Assembly: GCF_000756305.1 (NCBI RefSeq)
Contig: NZ_JRFE01000013.1
Coordinates: 51,454 to 115,453, forward strand
Direction of reading: 5' to 3'
DNA: 64,000 bases
Origin: Myxosarcina sp. GI1
Lineage (GTDB): Bacteria > Cyanobacteriota > Cyanobacteriia > Cyanobacteriales > Xenococcaceae
The translations under genes were made by a program, and so were the position numbers. Shown here one piece after another: positions 1 to 8,301 of the stretch (the stretch's first letter is position 1; each line of letters starts with the position of its first letter). The notes beneath the pieces were generated by a model. It worked only from the letters and a program-made list of their open reading frames with translations, searched no databases and was not told the DNA's origin.

Positions 1-1171
1 CACCAGTATTAATTAAATTAGCAGCTTTTTGTTTGCCTAATTCATCGGCTACTGCTGGCTGCAACAGATTATATACTCCCGCGCTGCCACAACATAAGCT
101 AGCGTCAATTGGTTCTTTTAACTTAAGGTTGGGTATTTGCCTTAATAATTGACGGGGTTGCAGACTAATTTTTTGTCCGTGTAGCAAATGACAGGCATCT
201 TGATAAACTACAGTTAGTTCTTCTGAAGTTAAGGGAGATAGTGGGGCTGTTAACTCAATCTCGGCTAAAAATTCCTGCACATCTTTTACTTTGGCAGAAA
301 ATTCAACCGCTTTATCTCGATATTCTTTATCATCTGCTAATATATGCCCGTATTCTTTTAAAGTATGACCGCAGCCTGCCGCATTAATAATAATCGCATC
401 GACATTAGTATCAGCAAAGCTATCTATCATTTGTCTCGCTAAAGCTTGAGCTTGAGCTTCTTGTCCTTGATGGGCGGGTAAAGCAGCACAACAGCCCTGA
501 TTTTTAGGAATAACAACTTCACAACCATTTGCAGTTAAAACTCTCACCGTCGCTTCGTTTACAGGAGAAAAAAATAGTCTTTGAACGCAACCCAAAATAA
601 CTCCTACACGACAACGGGTTTTTTCTTGGGCAGGAATCACCTCTGGTAGACTATTAGGTACAAAAGGATTGGTGATTTTCGGTAAGATTGTCTCCATTGC
701 TGCCAAACGAGGAGCAACTTTTTTTAGTATTTGGGTTTTACGGATTAATTTAGATAATCCCGATTTTTGATACAACCACAAAGGCGCAAGCAAAGGGCGT
801 AAACGATTGGGATATGGGAACAAATTAAAGATTAGACCTCTAACCAGTTTATCTGGCAAACTGCGTGATTGATTGCGTTCGATTTGCGGACGAGTAGCGG
901 CAAGCAGTTTACCGTACTCTACGCCAGAAGGACAGGCAGTAACACAAGCCAAACAGCCCAGGCAAGTATCAAAATGGGAAGTAGTCGTATCGTCTATAGC
1001 CGCCTCACCGCGTTCGATCGCATCCATTAAATAAATTCTGCCTCTAGGTGAATCCATTTCTTTGCCAATTACTCGGTAACTCGGACAGGTAGCCAGACAG
1101 AAACCACAATGAACGCAGGTGTCAATTAGTTCTGGTTGAGGTGGATTTTTAGCATCGAAGTTGGTGGTCAT
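1..1171 (-). CDS. glcF: Glycolate oxidase iron-sulfur subunit GlcF (3' end cut by window edge)
   Basis: Electron-transfer subunit of glycolate dehydrogenase, which oxidises photorespiratory glycolate to glyoxylate. It opens with ATG at 1171 and reads through to the left edge, giving 390 residues, so the C-terminus is missing. Two [4Fe-4S] clusters are visible: Cys19, 22, 25, 29 (CVHCGFCLATC) and Cys70, 73, 76, 80 (CLGCLACVTAC). Two cysteine-rich CCG domains follow, with the motifs GCCAALPAHQG, DACHLLHGQ and CCGSAGVYN. This ferredoxin-plus-two-CCG layout is that of GlcF. The upstream neighbour on the same strand is GlcE, 118 bp away, so the two are probably co-transcribed. The catalytic GlcD subunit is not in the window. 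The family is certain; the physiological substrate is inferred from the GlcE neighbour. Confidence 0.93.
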   Translation of the reverse strand, partial: MTTNFDAKNPPQPELIDTCVHCGFCLATCPSYRVIGKEMDSPRGRIYLMDAIERGEAAIDDTTTSHFDTCLGCLACVTACPSGVEYGKLLAATRPQIERNQSRSLPDKLVRGLIFNLFPYPNRLRPLLAPLWLYQKSGLSKLIRKTQILKKVAPRLAAMETILPKITNPFVPNSLPEVIPAQEKTRCRVGVILGCVQRLFFSPVNEATVRVLTANGCEVVIPKNQGCCAALPAHQGQEAQAQALARQMIDSFADTNVDAIIINAAGCGHTLKEYGHILADDKEYRDKAVEFSAKVKDVQEFLAEIELTAPLSPLTSEELTVVYQDACHLLHGQKISLQPRQLLRQIPNLKLKEPIDASLCCGSAGVYNLLQPAVADELGKQKAANLINTG

Positions 1172-1218
1172 ATTTAAATTTAGCTTTACCGAATAGCTAA
1201 GGGTTGGTGTGGATAAGA

Positions 1219-1239
1219 GTTAGTCGTTAGTGGTTAGTC
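1219..1239. repeat. Heptanucleotide tandem repeat (GTTAGTS x3)
   Basis: Three head-to-tail heptamers, GTTAGTC GTTAGTG GTTAGTC, lie between glcE and glcF. They belong to the short tandemly repeated heptamers seen at several other gene borders in this window. Confidence 0.75.
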
Positions 1240-1289
1240 GTCAATTTCAAACGTTTAATAGCTAAGGAGACGATCGCGCCTTGGACTGT

Positions 1290-2594
1290 TCAGATTTTGC
1301 CGACAAAACGACCTGGATTTAATATTTGGCTGGGATCGAATTTATTGGCGATCGCTTTCATGACATTTATGGCATTACCGCTATAACCCCAAATATCTAT
1401 TTGCCGTTCGATCGCTTGCGGAGCATTTAATAGGGTCAAATAACCGCCACGTTCCTGGCAGAAAGTACGCAGGATTTGAATTGTGGCTGTAGTTGCTTTT
1501 GGTAACTGTACGTGTCCGACACCACTACCTGTATGAATTACGGCTAAATTTTGGCGATCGTTGTCTGCTAGTTTTAACAATAGATCTATAGCCGCATTGG
1601 GTGCTATTCCTATTTTGGCAACAATTGCGGTTTCTGTGTGGGGAATTCGCACGATTTCAGACAGTTTTTGCCATAAATCAATTTCGTTCTTGTCTAAATA
1701 ACTAACTGTTAGTTCGTTCTCTTTAGCGATCGCTACAATTTTTTCTGACTGCTGTTCGATGCTTTCGGCTATGGTTTGAAAGCGAACTAATAAACCCATG
1801 TCATTACCTAACTCTAATTTTGTCATTACCGCTGCCGAAACTAAATCCATCGCCGTAGGACTCAAGCTAGAACTGCGAATTGCCTGTGTAGCTGTAGCCA
1901 AATTTGCAGCCTTTCCTTGTAATAAAAGGGTTTTTGAGGCTGGCGGTAAAGGATATGTCCGAAAAGTTGCTTGAGTAATAATTCCCAAAGTGCCATAAGC
2001 ACCTGTAAACAGCTTCATTAAGTCGTAACCCGCCACGTTTTTCACGACTCTGCCTCCAGCTTTAGCCATCTCGCCATCAGCACGAACAAAAGATATTCCC
2101 AATAACATATCTCTAATGCCACCATAACGCTGTCGCCAACTGCCCGTATCGGCAGTGGCAATTATGCCGCCAATGGTTGCCTGTTGGGGATAAACGGGAT
2201 CGATCGCCAAAAACTGCTGATGAACTTTTAGTTTCGCCTGTAAATCGGCTAGTTTCATTCCCGCTTCTACCGTAACGGTGAGATCGCCAACGGCGTGTTC
2301 TATAAGGCGATCGCATTTTTGGGTACTGACTACCAAATCGATTTTAGATGTCGAATAGCCCCAGTCTAATTTAGTGCCGTTACCACAAATTAAAATCCGC
2401 CACTGCTGCTGTTGCGCTAGCTTAATAACCTCGGCAAGTTTGGTAATGGTTGCAGGTAAGACTAAATGAGAACAGCTAGCAGAATCGACTATAGCTCGAT
2501 CGATCTTTTTCGACCAAAATTGGTTATTGTTTAATTCGATTAATTCGGTGTCGGGATCGACTAGAGATTTTAGTTTGGCGATCGCCTCGATCAT
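1290..2594 (-). CDS. glcE: Glycolate oxidase FAD-binding subunit GlcE
   Basis: FAD-binding subunit of glycolate dehydrogenase, 434 residues from an ATG at 2594. The PCMH-type FAD fold shows the early glycine-rich loop CGNGTKLDWG near residue 70, the segment GGIIATADTGSWRQRYGG near 142 and the flavin-contacting GRVVKNVAGYDLMKLFTG near 182. A C-terminal FAD-linked oxidase region follows and ends with the family-typical FDPSQILNPGR. It is shorter than GlcD (about 490 residues) and has the GlcE layout. glcF lies directly downstream on the same strand. A stand-alone FAD oxidase is the alternative, but the GlcF partner argues for GlcE. Confidence 0.92.
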   Translation of the reverse strand: MIEAIAKLKSLVDPDTELIELNNNQFWSKKIDRAIVDSASCSHLVLPATITKLAEVIKLAQQQQWRILICGNGTKLDWGYSTSKIDLVVSTQKCDRLIEHAVGDLTVTVEAGMKLADLQAKLKVHQQFLAIDPVYPQQATIGGIIATADTGSWRQRYGGIRDMLLGISFVRADGEMAKAGGRVVKNVAGYDLMKLFTGAYGTLGIITQATFRTYPLPPASKTLLLQGKAANLATATQAIRSSSLSPTAMDLVSAAVMTKLELGNDMGLLVRFQTIAESIEQQSEKIVAIAKENELTVSYLDKNEIDLWQKLSEIVRIPHTETAIVAKIGIAPNAAIDLLLKLADNDRQNLAVIHTGSGVGHVQLPKATTATIQILRTFCQERGGYLTLLNAPQAIERQIDIWGYSGNAINVMKAIANKFDPSQILNPGRFVGKI

Positions 2595-2666
2595 TTTAAA
2601 AATTTAGCTCGATATTAGATATTATTTATTCTCCCACTTCTTTACAACTAAAAAAAACGCATAATA

Positions 2667-3257
2667 TCAAACGTTACTAGAGTTACCGCGATCGCTCTGC
2701 CACCGAGAAAGCAAAAATTGAGTAGCTTTAAATACAGCTAGCATGAGTATGACAATAACAATTGCTGCCGCAAACCAGGGTATGGTAAAACCCAGAATGG
2801 ATAGAGTGGCTGCCCCTAAAGCTTCTATGGTAGCGATAACAAAATTACTCAGTCCCCCCGTTATTCCCGTAGAGGCTAGACGACTAATACCAAATACGCT
2901 TTGAATAATACCCGCACTGCCACCGCCAGCAATTGCTGCTAGTGTCCACTGTAAGACGGGATCGGCATCTGTAAGATTGGCTGCGGTCAAAACAGTACCA
3001 ATGCTTATTGCTAGTGGAATCGAAATGGTGTCTAATAAGTTATCGAGTAAGGGGAGATAATAAGCCAGAATTTCAATTAAAGTTGCCACAGCTAATGCGA
3101 TTGCTGCTTCGGGTGTACCCAGCCAGGCAAAACCCGAAGATAGGGGAAAATGAGCATAAATAGCAGCCAAACTCATTGCCAGAGGAGGTACAAAAACCCG
3201 AAAGCCACAAGCAGCACTTAAGGTTATTCCCAAACAAAGTCCTAAAATAATTTCCAT
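2667..3257 (-). CDS. DUF4126 family integral membrane protein
   Basis: A 196-residue membrane protein of the DUF4126 family. It begins MEIILGLCLGITLSAACGFR and has about five hydrophobic segments, with a loop rich in Gly and Ala (AAIAGGGSAGIIQ) in the middle. The ATG at 3257 is preferred; an upstream TTG at 3290 would add a charged 11-residue extension untypical of the family. It ends in a polar tail. Function is unknown; no catalytic residues stand out. It lies 72 bp upstream of glcE on the same strand and could share its transcript, but nothing links it to glycolate metabolism. Confidence 0.8.
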   Translation of the reverse strand: MEIILGLCLGITLSAACGFRVFVPPLAMSLAAIYAHFPLSSGFAWLGTPEAAIALAVATLIEILAYYLPLLDNLLDTISIPLAISIGTVLTAANLTDADPVLQWTLAAIAGGGSAGIIQSVFGISRLASTGITGGLSNFVIATIEALGAATLSILGFTIPWFAAAIVIVILMLAVFKATQFLLSRWQSDRGNSSNV

Positions 3258-3473
3258 AGCCTGTGTCTGTTTTCGGTGGTAGGAGCGCAAAAAATTTACT
3301 TAGTTATAAAGTAGCAACAATAAATTAGATGCGTTTCCCCGACCAATTATTTTAGATCGGAGTAATTATATTTTTAGGTCGCTACAGATAAAAATCAGGT
3401 GCATATAAGATACAGAAATCGCGATCGAGAATTTTACTGAGCTAAAAGCCAATTCACTCAATGGTGGTGATTT

Positions 3474-4403
3474 ATGAATTTTGAGATTAGTTTACTGCAA
3501 GAAAACGAGCTACCGAAAGCCGAAAAACTTCTGCGACTTTCCTTCGGTACTTTTTTAGGACTTGCAAATCCTATGGATTTTGGCAATGGGGCAGAATATA
3601 CTTCTCGTTGGTATCGAGATCCTTCATCTGTCTTTGCAGCTAGAGACGATAAAGAACTTATTGGATTTAGTATGGTGGCTAATTGGGGGAGTTGTGGCGG
3701 ATTTGGTCCAATTGTCACCCACCCCGACTATTGGGATCGGGGTATTGGTTCACAGTTGATAAGTGCCTCATGGTCGAAGTTTGATGAGTGGAGAAGCGAG
3801 CAGATTATATTCTGTACTCATGCCAACAGTCCCAAACATATCCATTTTTACGGAAAATTCGGTGCCGAACCTCGATTTTTAATTGCTTTATGTACTAAAG
3901 CTATCTCTGGTATTCGCTCGACTACCCTCAAAGCCAAGCGCTATTCTCAACTCGACCCCAACCAACAAACAGTAAGTTTAAATGCTGCCTATCAATTAAC
4001 AGACGAAATTTATCAAAGATTGGATTGGCGTTCTGAAATTCTTCTCGTAAGTCAACGTTCTTTAGGAGACACTTTATTTGTTTGGGATGATACAGATTTA
4101 ATCGGTTTGGCTATTTGTCATTATGGAGCGGGGTCAGAAGCTGCTAAAGGAAACTATTATCTTAAATTGGGAGCGGCTAAATCTGCCCCAGCATTCGAGC
4201 AATTAATTGAAGCGTGTGAAACTTTGGCGGTAACGTTGGGTATGTCTTCTCTGGTAGCTGGCATAGATATGGCTTGTGTGGATGCTTACCGCCTCTTAAT
4301 AGCACAAAAATTTCGCCCCTCTAATCTTTCTGTCTCGATCCACAAACCCAATCGAGCGGGTTATAGTCGTCCTGATGTTTATATTATCGAAGATAGACGT
4401 TAA
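3474..4403 (+). CDS. Two-domain GNAT acetyltransferase
   Basis: A 309-residue protein with an N-terminal GNAT fold and a second, more diverged GNAT-like half. The acetyl-CoA-binding motif DRGIGSQL is at residues 88-95, after the strand FGPIVTHPDY. The second half (about 165-305) has the strand DTDLIGLAICHYG but no clear pyrophosphate-binding loop, so it may be structural. The start is an ATG at 3474 after the purine-rich GGTGGTGA. The acceptor substrate cannot be told from sequence. It is transcribed away from the DUF4126 gene and converges on nrtS. Confidence 0.8.
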   Translation: MNFEISLLQENELPKAEKLLRLSFGTFLGLANPMDFGNGAEYTSRWYRDPSSVFAARDDKELIGFSMVANWGSCGGFGPIVTHPDYWDRGIGSQLISASWSKFDEWRSEQIIFCTHANSPKHIHFYGKFGAEPRFLIALCTKAISGIRSTTLKAKRYSQLDPNQQTVSLNAAYQLTDEIYQRLDWRSEILLVSQRSLGDTLFVWDDTDLIGLAICHYGAGSEAAKGNYYLKLGAAKSAPAFEQLIEACETLAVTLGMSSLVAGIDMACVDAYRLLIAQKFRPSNLSVSIHKPNRAGYSRPDVYIIEDRR

Positions 4404-4435
4404 ATTTTTTTGGTGCGATTGCAAAGCAGATGCCC

Positions 4436-4669
4436 TTAGGGCTTATCGTGCTGGTGACGAGAACGATTGATATATTGACCGTGAATATTAACGCAATAGG
4501 GAACTAAGTAAGTAATTGCTCCCGATAACCACCGCTGACGGGTCATTTTACCTCGAAACAATGCCGTTCCGTGATTAATTACAAACAAAGTCGAACCGAC
4601 TACCAAAGCCACCCGAAAAGCTGTGGGTGACAGTTTGGGATCGATTAAGGCTTTGATAAATTCTTTCAT
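4436..4669 (-). CDS. nrtS: Nitrate/nitrite transporter NrtS
   Basis: A 77-residue protein with two membrane segments (about residues 17-36 and 48-62). It matches the small cyanobacterial NrtS family in the DPKLSPTAFRVALVVGS opening, the INHG motif near residue 32 and the C-terminal YLVPYCVNIHGQY. NrtS proteins are known as unusually small nitrate/nitrite uptake proteins working in the inner membrane; some species have two paralogues that act together. Only one copy is seen here. It starts at ATG 4669 and has its own transcription unit, converging with the GNAT gene. The family call rests on recalled family sequence; transport itself is inferred. Confidence 0.85.
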   Translation of the reverse strand: MKEFIKALIDPKLSPTAFRVALVVGSTLFVINHGTALFRGKMTRQRWLSGAITYLVPYCVNIHGQYINRSRHQHDKP

Positions 4670-4761
4670 TTTAAATACTTAGGCTGTAGCTTGTTTCCGA
4701 TAGGCTAAAACCAGCCTATTAATTTGAGTATGATTTTAGTACAGTTTTGGAAGGTACAAAA

Positions 4762-4995
4762 ATGCCTCAGATAAAAGTTAGCTTAAACGATAACAACCTA
4801 GATTTTGTAAATAAATTTCGAGACTATGGTTATAGTAGTAAATCTGCTATTGTTGACGATGCGGTAAGAAAATTACATGAAAAATTGAGAAAAGAAATAT
4901 TGCTCGAATCTACGGAACTCTATCAAGAAATATATCAAAGCAATCTGGAATTACAAGAACTTACCGATGATGCAGCAAGTTTATGTCTGGAATAG
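4762..4995 (+). CDS. Ribbon-helix-helix antitoxin-like protein
   Basis: A 77-residue protein beginning MPQIKVSLNDNNLDFV, a short beta strand followed by helices, as in ParD/CopG-type ribbon-helix-helix repressors. The second half (KLRKEILLESTELYQEIYQS) is a charged helix of the sort that caps a partner toxin. ATG 4762 is chosen because a strong GGAAGG ribosome site sits 8 bp upstream; the upstream TTG at 4747 would bury that site in the coding region. Antitoxins of this type normally bind DNA and neutralise a co-encoded toxin, but the following frame is open for only 18 codons. Confidence 0.7.
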   Translation: MPQIKVSLNDNNLDFVNKFRDYGYSSKSAIVDDAVRKLHEKLRKEILLESTELYQEIYQSNLELQELTDDAASLCLE

Positions 4996-5039
4996 CTTTC
5001 AGACTCAAAAGAAATGATATCGTCGATTTCTATCTATAA
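4983..5039 (+). pseudogene. Stub of an overlapping toxin gene (possible MazF/PemK start)
   Basis: An ATG at 4983 overlaps the end of the antitoxin gene by 13 bp, the usual layout of toxin-antitoxin pairs. The frame stops after 18 codons. The short peptide contains RLKRNDIVDF, which resembles the opening strand of MazF/PemK toxins (KRGDIVxVDL). Nothing recognisable continues in any frame afterwards. It is best read as a remnant of a deleted toxin; a chance short frame cannot be excluded. Confidence 0.35.
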
Positions 5040-5150
5040 TATTACCCAAATACATTAAAACACACTTGAAATTTGTGTTTGTAGTTCTACTTGCTATTTA
5101 CTACTTTCTACTATTGTTTTCGGATTAAAAATATAATTTGTTGAAAAACT

Positions 5151-6692
5151 CTATTGATGGTAATCTTTGCCAGAACCGTATTGCCAAGCATCCAACCAGC
5201 GATGATAAAAATACTGTTGTTTGGTAGATAGATTGTCTGCTATTGGTTTTAGAGATTTGCCCAGGGGATACAAACCGCTATACAAAGCAAGATTGAAATA
5301 ATGAACGAGCCAGTTTACTAAAGGATTGATGCCGACTTGCGGTATTATCGGCAACACTAACTTAGGATTTACTAAAGGTAAGGTTTTTGCTAGCGGCACA
5401 AACTGAATCACATCTTGTAAAAAAGGTTTGAGAACGCCATCTCCCAACTTATCCATAACGGCAAAAACGCCGCTCATTAAATTATTTATTTGGTTGGGAT
5501 CGGGATTTTTATTTACTCCGACACTCATAGTTTGCTGAAACAGCCAGGTAACAGAGATATTAGGTTGATATGGTTGCAGTAAAGCCAAATCTTTGCTGGA
5601 CAAACTATCGGTACGTAAAGCTTCACTAACGCCATCAGTCAGTCGCTTGAGGTGTCGTATCATCGCTCCAAAACCACCAAAACTGACGGGCGACTGTCCT
5701 CCAGCACTATCGCCAATGGGCAACAAGCGATCGCATGGTATAGTCAGGGGACTGTTATGATAGGCAGGAAAAAAACCAAATAAAAATCGCTCGAACTGTA
5801 GCTGTTCTAGCTCGATATTTTGATACTCTGGCAAAAGTCTTAAATACTCTTCCATAAAGTATTCTAAGCTGGGACGTTGAAAATGAGCATCTAAATAACT
5901 AAACATATAGGTGGTTCTGCCATCCCTGGCGGGAAAAGCTTCCCAGAAATACTGACAGTTATTAATAATGGGCGTAAAGGAATAAATCAAATCTCCCGTA
6001 CTGTTTTCTGTATAGCCTTTGGCACAACTACCCACAACTACACACACCGCATCGGGTTTGATGCCGTTTCTAAATTGTTTTACGATTGGTGAAAAATGCC
6101 CCATCGCGTCGATTAACAAACGTGTTGTTAGTTTGGTTTCACCTGCGACTATTGCTACACCATCGGGATGAACTGTAGCTGTTTCAAAAGCACTATTTTC
6201 TAGTAAATTACCGCCAGCTTTAATAAATTTTTGTTTGAGAATCTCTAATAAATAAACTGGATCGACACCAATATTTAAAACATCTTTAACCCAAACTTCT
6301 TTACCACCTAAAAAGCTAACTCTGGCAGGATTGTATTCAGTGGCGATCGCTCTATCTAGTTCGGCTTTAGTTAATAATTTTAGTTCGAGAAATACTTCTA
6401 ATTCTTGACGCGAAATATTCCATTCCTGTTCTCTTCCCTCCAAAACACCTTTTTCAATTAATGTTACCTGCCAGCCCGTTTGTTGTAATGACGCACCTAA
6501 AAGTATTCCTAAAGTTCCACCACAAATAACAACATCTGTATCGTATTTATCTAGCTTTTCTTGATTCTTTGCAACTACTCGATCTGGCTCGATTTTACCT
6601 TCTTTTATCGCCTTCCAAAATTTATCTGCATTTCGCAAACCTGCCAAAATATCACTAGATTGCTGAGATAAATACTTTTCAGTTAAACTCAT
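5151..6692 (-). CDS. cruP: CruP, lycopene cyclase-like FAD oxidoreductase
   Basis: A 513-residue flavoprotein of the CruA/CruP family, which is tied to carotenoid cyclisation and, for CruP, to protection from oxidative stress. The FAD fold begins at residues 53-80 with the glycine loop GGTLGI (58-63). The family hallmark EQEWNISR is at 88-95, followed by a GDSAGGQSPVSFGGFG segment about residue 330 that closes the FAD site. The C-terminal third is hydrophobic and probably contacts the membrane. The start is ATG 6692. The gene is 28 bp downstream of a LysR regulator on the same strand, suggesting one transcript. CruP rather than CruA is chosen from length and the EWNISR context; an actual cyclase activity is not proven by sequence. 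Confidence 0.8.
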   Translation of the reverse strand: MSLTEKYLSQQSSDILAGLRNADKFWKAIKEGKIEPDRVVAKNQEKLDKYDTDVVICGGTLGILLGASLQQTGWQVTLIEKGVLEGREQEWNISRQELEVFLELKLLTKAELDRAIATEYNPARVSFLGGKEVWVKDVLNIGVDPVYLLEILKQKFIKAGGNLLENSAFETATVHPDGVAIVAGETKLTTRLLIDAMGHFSPIVKQFRNGIKPDAVCVVVGSCAKGYTENSTGDLIYSFTPIINNCQYFWEAFPARDGRTTYMFSYLDAHFQRPSLEYFMEEYLRLLPEYQNIELEQLQFERFLFGFFPAYHNSPLTIPCDRLLPIGDSAGGQSPVSFGGFGAMIRHLKRLTDGVSEALRTDSLSSKDLALLQPYQPNISVTWLFQQTMSVGVNKNPDPNQINNLMSGVFAVMDKLGDGVLKPFLQDVIQFVPLAKTLPLVNPKLVLPIIPQVGINPLVNWLVHYFNLALYSGLYPLGKSLKPIADNLSTKQQYFYHRWLDAWQYGSGKDYHQ

Positions 6693-6720
6693 TAAAACCT
6701 CTATACAAGAAGAATATTTA

Positions 6721-7653
6721 CTATTTAACTTTAGCTAAAAGGCTCGAAGGCGGAAAAGACATTTTGGGACTTTCTTCTAAAAGATATTCTAAAAAAGTCT
6801 GAGCGATAACCGATAGTTTTTTGCCTGCCAGACAACACGCATACCAACGACGTTCGATAGGGAAATGTTCTACATCCAGAACTGTTAAATCTCCAGAACC
6901 ATCTTCAGAAATTAAACAGTGTTCTGACAAAATTGATATACCTAAATCTCCAGCGATCGCTTGTTTGATCGCTTCATTGCTGCCTAATTCTAATCTTACT
7001 TTGACCGATATATTGTGGCGATCGAATAGTTGATAGATTGCTTTTCTAGTACCAGAGCCTTTTTCTCGCATAATAAACGGCTCATCGTTGAGACTATCCA
7101 AAGAAATATTTTTTTTCTCTGCTAAATGATGGTTTTTTGAAGCAACTACTACCAAAGGATTATCGAGAAAAGGTTTACTATGTAAATCTATATCTTGTGG
7201 TGGATTACTAACTATATATAAATCGTCTTGATTTTCCAACATTCGCCGTTGAATTTCTTGATGGTTGGTAACTTTTAAGGCAATATCTATACCAGGATAC
7301 TGCTTGCAAAAAGAACCTAATAATCGGGGAATAAAGTATTTAGCAGTAGTAATTACGCCTAAATGTAACTTTCCTTGTTTTGTACCTTTAAGGTCGGCTA
7401 CTTTCATTTCTAAATTGTTTAATCTCTCGAAAATGTCCTGACAGGTAGCCAGCAGTTCTTTGCCAGCATCTGTAAGGTAGAGACTTTTGCCAATCTGCTC
7501 GAACAAAGGTAATCCGATTACTTTAGTTAGTTGTTTGATTTGACTGGAAACAGTTGGCTGAGTAATAAATAATTCTTCTGCGGCGCGGGTAAAACTGCCA
7601 TGACGCGCTACTGTTTCAAATACTTTTAGTTGATGTAGAGTTGCATGAAACAT
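6721..7653 (-). CDS. LysR-type regulator of the CmpR/NdhR (CcmR) class
   Basis: A 310-residue LysR-type transcription factor. The winged helix-turn-helix occupies residues 1-60 (TLHQLKVFETVARHGSFTRA, then FITQPTVSSQIKQL), and the periplasmic-binding-like effector domain runs from about 90 to 295 (GKLHLGVITTAKYFIPRLLG, GSNEAIKQAIAGDLGISIL). These sequences are typical of the cyanobacterial CmpR/NdhR branch, which senses Calvin-cycle and photorespiratory metabolites and controls inorganic carbon uptake. It starts at ATG 7653. The next gene on the same strand is cruP. CmpR and NdhR cannot be told apart here, so no symbol is given. Autoregulation is likely for the family; an AT-rich dyad lies upstream. 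Confidence 0.85.
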   Translation of the reverse strand: MFHATLHQLKVFETVARHGSFTRAAEELFITQPTVSSQIKQLTKVIGLPLFEQIGKSLYLTDAGKELLATCQDIFERLNNLEMKVADLKGTKQGKLHLGVITTAKYFIPRLLGSFCKQYPGIDIALKVTNHQEIQRRMLENQDDLYIVSNPPQDIDLHSKPFLDNPLVVVASKNHHLAEKKNISLDSLNDEPFIMREKGSGTRKAIYQLFDRHNISVKVRLELGSNEAIKQAIAGDLGISILSEHCLISEDGSGDLTVLDVEHFPIERRWYACCLAGKKLSVIAQTFLEYLLEESPKMSFPPSSLLAKVK

Positions 7654-7718
7654 AATATATTTAGATAATTACAGATTAATCATATACTAAAATCAATGCG
7701 TTTTTTGTTTGGCATAAC

Positions 7719-7734
7719 ATAATCTATATATTAT
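7719..7734. promoter_or_regulatory. AT-rich dyad, candidate LysR operator
   Basis: The 174-bp gap between the divergent LysR and TM2 genes holds ATAAT-CTATAT-ATTAT, a perfect 5-bp dyad with a 6-bp spacer, inside a longer run of A+T. LysR regulators of this class bind AT-rich dyads upstream of their own genes. The site is a guess from position and symmetry. Confidence 0.3.
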
Positions 7735-7827
7735 ATTTTCTTATATAATTATTTTTGTATGCAATAGTCGCGATCGCCAAAAGATAAGTTAAAGTGAACG
7801 GGAAAAATAGCAGAGCTAAATTTATTT

Positions 7828-8229
7828 ATGTCTTTATTAGATAAATTAGATAAACTATTTCAGCATCGTAAAGAGCGACGAATAGCAGCAATCTTGGCTT
7901 TGAGTGGAACTATACTTCCGATCGCAGGACTGCATAAAATATATTTGGGTCAGCCATTATGGGGAGTTATTTATCTACTGTTATGGTCTACTCCAATACC
8001 CCGTATTGCTTCGGCTATTGATGCTGTTTGGTATTTGGTGCAGGATTCAGAGCAGTTTCAACTCCAATTTAGCGGCAATAGCAACCGCAAGTTAAATACC
8101 AACGATACTCAGCAAATAAGTACAGTCGCTGGCGCAATTAGAGAATTAGAGCGTTTGCGTCAGGATGGTTTGGTTAGCGAATATGAATTCGAGCAAAAAC
8201 GCCGTAAGTTGTTAGATCGCATTGTTTGA
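7828..8229 (+). CDS. TM2 domain and SHOCT domain protein
   Basis: A 133-residue small membrane protein. Residues 20-72 form a TM2-type pair of membrane helices with the signature GLHKIYLGQPLWGVIYLL. Residues 100-131 form a short SHOCT-like C-terminal helix pair (AIRELERLRQDGLVSEYEFE, then KRRKLLDRIV). SHOCT segments are thought to mediate oligomer or membrane-surface contacts; no enzyme function is known. The start is ATG 7828. It is divergent from the LysR gene and 72 bp upstream of the helix-hairpin-helix gene on the same strand. Confidence 0.8.
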   Translation: MSLLDKLDKLFQHRKERRIAAILALSGTILPIAGLHKIYLGQPLWGVIYLLLWSTPIPRIASAIDAVWYLVQDSEQFQLQFSGNSNRKLNTNDTQQISTVAGAIRELERLRQDGLVSEYEFEQKRRKLLDRIV

Positions 8230-8237
8230 CAAAAAGG

Positions 8238-8275
8238 TCGGCAGGGGCAAAGCATTGCCATGCCCGTACAGGCGA
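8238..8275. repeat. Small dispersed repeat of the GGGGCAA..TTGCC family
   Basis: An imperfect inverted repeat, AGGGGCAAAGCATTGCC followed by ATGCCCGTACAGGCG, in the spacer before the helix-hairpin-helix gene. Related sequences lie at 10358-10411, 40205-40232 and 41622-41674. Confidence 0.6.
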
Positions 8276-8301
8276 TATCAGATTATCTTTAGCCAATAAT
8301 A

